Below, piece by piece: positions 62,061 to 64,000 of a DNA stretch of 64,000 nt; within the stretch, counting starts at the first letter, position 1; the number at the start of each line of letters is the position of its first letter. Made by a program: the position numbers and the translations under genes. The DNA comes from Pigmentiphaga litoralis. GTDB taxonomy: Bacteria > Pseudomonadota > Gammaproteobacteria > Burkholderiales > Burkholderiaceae_B. The notes beneath the pieces were generated by a model. That model worked only from the letters and a program-made list of their open reading frames with translations, searched no databases and was not told the origin of the DNA. The stretch spans positions 1,116,001 to 1,180,000 of the forward strand of contig NZ_JACCBP010000001.1 in the NCBI RefSeq assembly GCF_013408655.1, given 5' to 3'.

Positions 62061-63158
62061 ATGCAGCGACGCCGTTTCCTTTCCCAAGCCACCACCGCCG
62101 CCGGCGCCAGCCTTGCCACATTGGCCGCTCCCGCCATTGCCCAGGGCACGCCGACCGTGCGCTGGCGCATGTCGACCAGCTGGCCCAAGAGCCTGGACAC
62201 GATCTACGGTTCGGCCGAAGAACTGTGCAAGCGCGTGTCGGCAATGACCGACGGCAAGTTCGAAATCCGCGCCTTCCCGGCCGGCGAACTCGTGCCGCCG
62301 CCACAGAACATGGATGCCGTCAGCAACGGCACGGTGGAATGCAATCACGTGCTGAGCTCGGCCTTCATCGGCAAGAACACTGCGGTGGCCTTTGACACCG
62401 GCCTGGCCTTCGGCCTGAACTCGCGCCAGCACAACGCATGGATCCACTACGGCGGCGGCATGGCCTTGCTGCGCAAGATGTACAAGCAGTACGGCATCGT
62501 CAATCACGTCAGCGGCAACGTGGGCGTGCAGATGGGCGGCTGGTATCGCAAGGAAATCAAATCGGTTGCGGATCTCAACGGTCTGAAGATGCGCATCGGC
62601 GGGATCGGCGGCATGGTGCTCGCCAAATTCGGCGCGGTCTCGCAGCAGATTCCGGCGGGCGATATCTACTCGGCGCTGGAAAAAGGCACGATCGACGCGG
62701 CCGAATGGATCGGCCCCCACGACGATGAAAAGCTGGGCCTGAACCGCGTGGCGCCGTTCTATTACTCGCCAGGCTGGTTCGAAGGCAGCGCTTCGATCAC
62801 GTCGATGGTCAACGAGAAAGCCTGGGAAGCCCTGCCGGCCTCTTACAAGGCCGCATTCGAATGTGCCTGTGCCGAACAGACCATGAAGATGCTGGCCAAC
62901 TACGACGCACAGAATCCGCTGGCCCTGCGCAAGCTGGTGGGCGGCGGCGCCAAGCTGGGCTACTTCCCGAAAGACGTGATGGACGCCACCTACAAGGCAT
63001 CGCAGGAACTGTGGACCGAGCTGTCGGAAAAGAACGCCGACTTCAAGGCCATCTACCCGTCGTGGAAGAAATTCCAGCAAGACGAAGTCAGCTGGTTCCG
63101 CGTGGCCGAAAACGCGCTCGACAACTACACCTTTGCGGCGGTGGCACGTAGCTCATGA
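62061..63158 (+). CDS. TRAP transporter substrate-binding protein (TakP/DctP-like)
   Basis: A 365-residue periplasmic receptor. The N-terminus MQRRRFLSQATTAAGASLAT is a Tat-type signal (RRRFL), cleaved near AIA (residue 27). The TakP-like DctP fold shows MSTSWPKSLDTIYGSAEEL, LNGLKMRIGGIGGMVLAKFG (substrate-binding Arg) and IDAAEWIGPHDDEKLGL. No DctQ/DctM genes are visible. The stop overlaps the ATG of the molybdenum-hydroxylase gene (ATGA), so the two are translated together. Confidence 0.92.
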   Translation: MQRRRFLSQATTAAGASLATLAAPAIAQGTPTVRWRMSTSWPKSLDTIYGSAEELCKRVSAMTDGKFEIRAFPAGELVPPPQNMDAVSNGTVECNHVLSSAFIGKNTAVAFDTGLAFGLNSRQHNAWIHYGGGMALLRKMYKQYGIVNHVSGNVGVQMGGWYRKEIKSVADLNGLKMRIGGIGGMVLAKFGAVSQQIPAGDIYSALEKGTIDAAEWIGPHDDEKLGLNRVAPFYYSPGWFEGSASITSMVNEKAWEALPASYKAAFECACAEQTMKMLANYDAQNPLALRKLVGGGAKLGYFPKDVMDATYKASQELWTELSEKNADFKAIYPSWKKFQQDEVSWFRVAENALDNYTFAAVARSS

Positions 63159-64000
63159 GTACCGAACATCCCACGTCCGCGCACAAGGCGCAGGGGGTCG
63201 GGGCGCGCGTGCGCCGCAAGGAAGACGCGCGCCACCTGCATGGCAAGGGCAACTTCGTTGCCGACATGTCCATGCCCGGCCTGAGTGAAGTGGCCTTTTT
63301 GCGCAGCCCCCTGGCCCATGCGCGCATCGTGGGCGCATCGATTCCTGACGACATTCGCGTGGCTGTGGTGCTGCGCGGCGACATGGCCGATTCGCTGGAT
63401 ATCGTTGCCGAATCGACCTTGCCCACGTATCAGCTGTCGGCGCAGCCGCCACTGGCATCGGGCAAGGTCCGCTTTGTGGGCGAGCCCATGGCCATGGCCT
63501 TTGCGCCGACCCGCGCGCTGGCCGAAGACATCGTCGAACAGATCCAGATCGACCTGGACGACCTGCCGGTCTATGCCAACGCCACCACTGCCGAGGCCGC
63601 CACCGGCACCTTCGTCCATGATGACTGGACCAGCAACCTGTTCATGACGCTGCATGCCGATCGCGACTTCGACACCTGGGCGGCAAAGGCTGACCGGGTG
63701 GTCAAGCGCACGGTGGACCTGTCGCGCCAATGCATGGTGCCGATGGAAGGCAAGGCCGTCCTGGCCTACTGGGACTTCCAGGCCGACCAGTTGGTGGTGG
63801 TCAGCGCGACCCAGGTCCCGCACATGATCCGCACGATCCTGGCCGAGTGCCTGAAGCTGCCGCAGGACCAGGTCCGCGTGATCTCGCCCGACGTGGGCGG
63901 GGCCTTCGGCTACAAGTGCGTGCTGCAGCAGGAAGAGCTGTGCATTGCGTGGCTGGCCAAGACCCACAAGCGCCCGTTCCGCTTCATTGAAGACCGGCGC
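63155..64000 (+). CDS. Molybdopterin-binding subunit of a xanthine dehydrogenase-family hydroxylase, N-terminal part (cut by window end)
   Basis: The frame opens at the ATG at 63155 (MSTEHPTSAHKAQGVGARVR) and runs open to the window edge, giving 282 residues of a normally about 780-residue protein. The pattern ARVRRKEDARHLHGKGNFVA, FLRSPLAHARIVGASI, GKVRFVGEPMAMAFAPTRAL and later SPDVGGAFGYKCVLQQEELC (the GGAFG[YM]K loop) is that of CoxL/XdhB-like large subunits that hydroxylate N-heterocycles or oxidise aldehydes or CO. Its small FeS and FAD subunits would be outside the window. Confidence 0.93.
   Translation, partial: MSTEHPTSAHKAQGVGARVRRKEDARHLHGKGNFVADMSMPGLSEVAFLRSPLAHARIVGASIPDDIRVAVVLRGDMADSLDIVAESTLPTYQLSAQPPLASGKVRFVGEPMAMAFAPTRALAEDIVEQIQIDLDDLPVYANATTAEAATGTFVHDDWTSNLFMTLHADRDFDTWAAKADRVVKRTVDLSRQCMVPMEGKAVLAYWDFQADQLVVVSATQVPHMIRTILAECLKLPQDQVRVISPDVGGAFGYKCVLQQEELCIAWLAKTHKRPFRFIEDRR

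Noticed and set aside
1..64000. CRISPR arrays, insertion sequences, prophage or integrated elements
   Set aside because: No spaced repeats, transposase, integrase or phage structural genes were seen. Both tRNA genes lack an adjacent duplicated 3' end or integrase.

Overview
The window looks like chromosomal DNA of a GC-rich betaproteobacterium of the order Burkholderiales, most likely family Alcaligenaceae (Bordetella/Achromobacter/Pigmentiphaga type). This is an inference from gene content, not a database result. The grounds are the block thrS-infC-rpmI-rplT-pheS-pheT-ihfA-merR-tRNA-Pro, the Bug-type tripartite tricarboxylate receptors sitting alone beside LysR regulators, a PrpR-linked prpBCD operon, and many small catabolic operons. 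I see no phage genes, transposases, integrases or CRISPR arrays. The only RNA genes found are tRNA-Pro(GGG) and tRNA-Val(GAC).

Layout. 0-8 kb: the end of a pirin gene, an AI-2E-type permease, the chaperone pair cbpA-cbpM, tag, a thioredoxin-like protein, a PadR regulator coupled to a siderophore-interacting ferric reductase (YqjI/YqjH-like) with a large palindromic operator, an SDR and a LysR regulator. 8-13.5 kb: a MarR-controlled four-gene efflux operon (FUSC, DUF1656, HlyD, NodT-type outer-membrane factor) behind an almost perfect 28-bp palindrome. 13.5-18 kb: an orphan AcrR-like operator, an unknown membrane protein, an exported RidA, then a structured leader (candidate xanthine/NMT1-motif riboswitch) ahead of an NMT1-type binding protein and an 8-oxoguanine-deaminase-like amidohydrolase. 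18-24 kb: a LysR-divergent operon with a Bug receptor, SDR, an aryl-acid AMP ligase carrying a salicylate-like specificity code, an ACMSD-type amidohydrolase and an enoyl-CoA hydratase. 24-35 kb: an NlpC/P60 peptidase, large catalase KatE, prpBCD under PrpR with a clear sigma-54 promoter, and an amidase. 35-38 kb: two RcnB-like exported proteins and a DUF883 protein. 38-47 kb: the translation and tRNA-synthetase block, all on the minus strand, with an AUC start for infC. 47-53.7 kb: LysR, Bug receptor plus a second MmgE/PrpD protein, relA and mtfA.

53.7-64 kb is the most unusual part. A minus-strand operon encodes an AtzD/barbiturase-type ring-opening amidohydrolase, an AtzE-type amidase, an AtzH/HpxZ-like protein, a NicC-like FAD monooxygenase, a VOC protein, a complete NMT1/SsuA-type ABC importer and a RidA. 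Divergent from it are a TRAP binding protein and the start of a molybdenum hydroxylase large subunit. Together they read as uptake, hydroxylation, ring opening and deamidation of an N-heterocyclic compound. The substrate cannot be read from the sequence.

Genes are tightly packed, with many four-base stop/start overlaps in the operons. Most long frames opposite the named genes are the usual artefacts of high GC.
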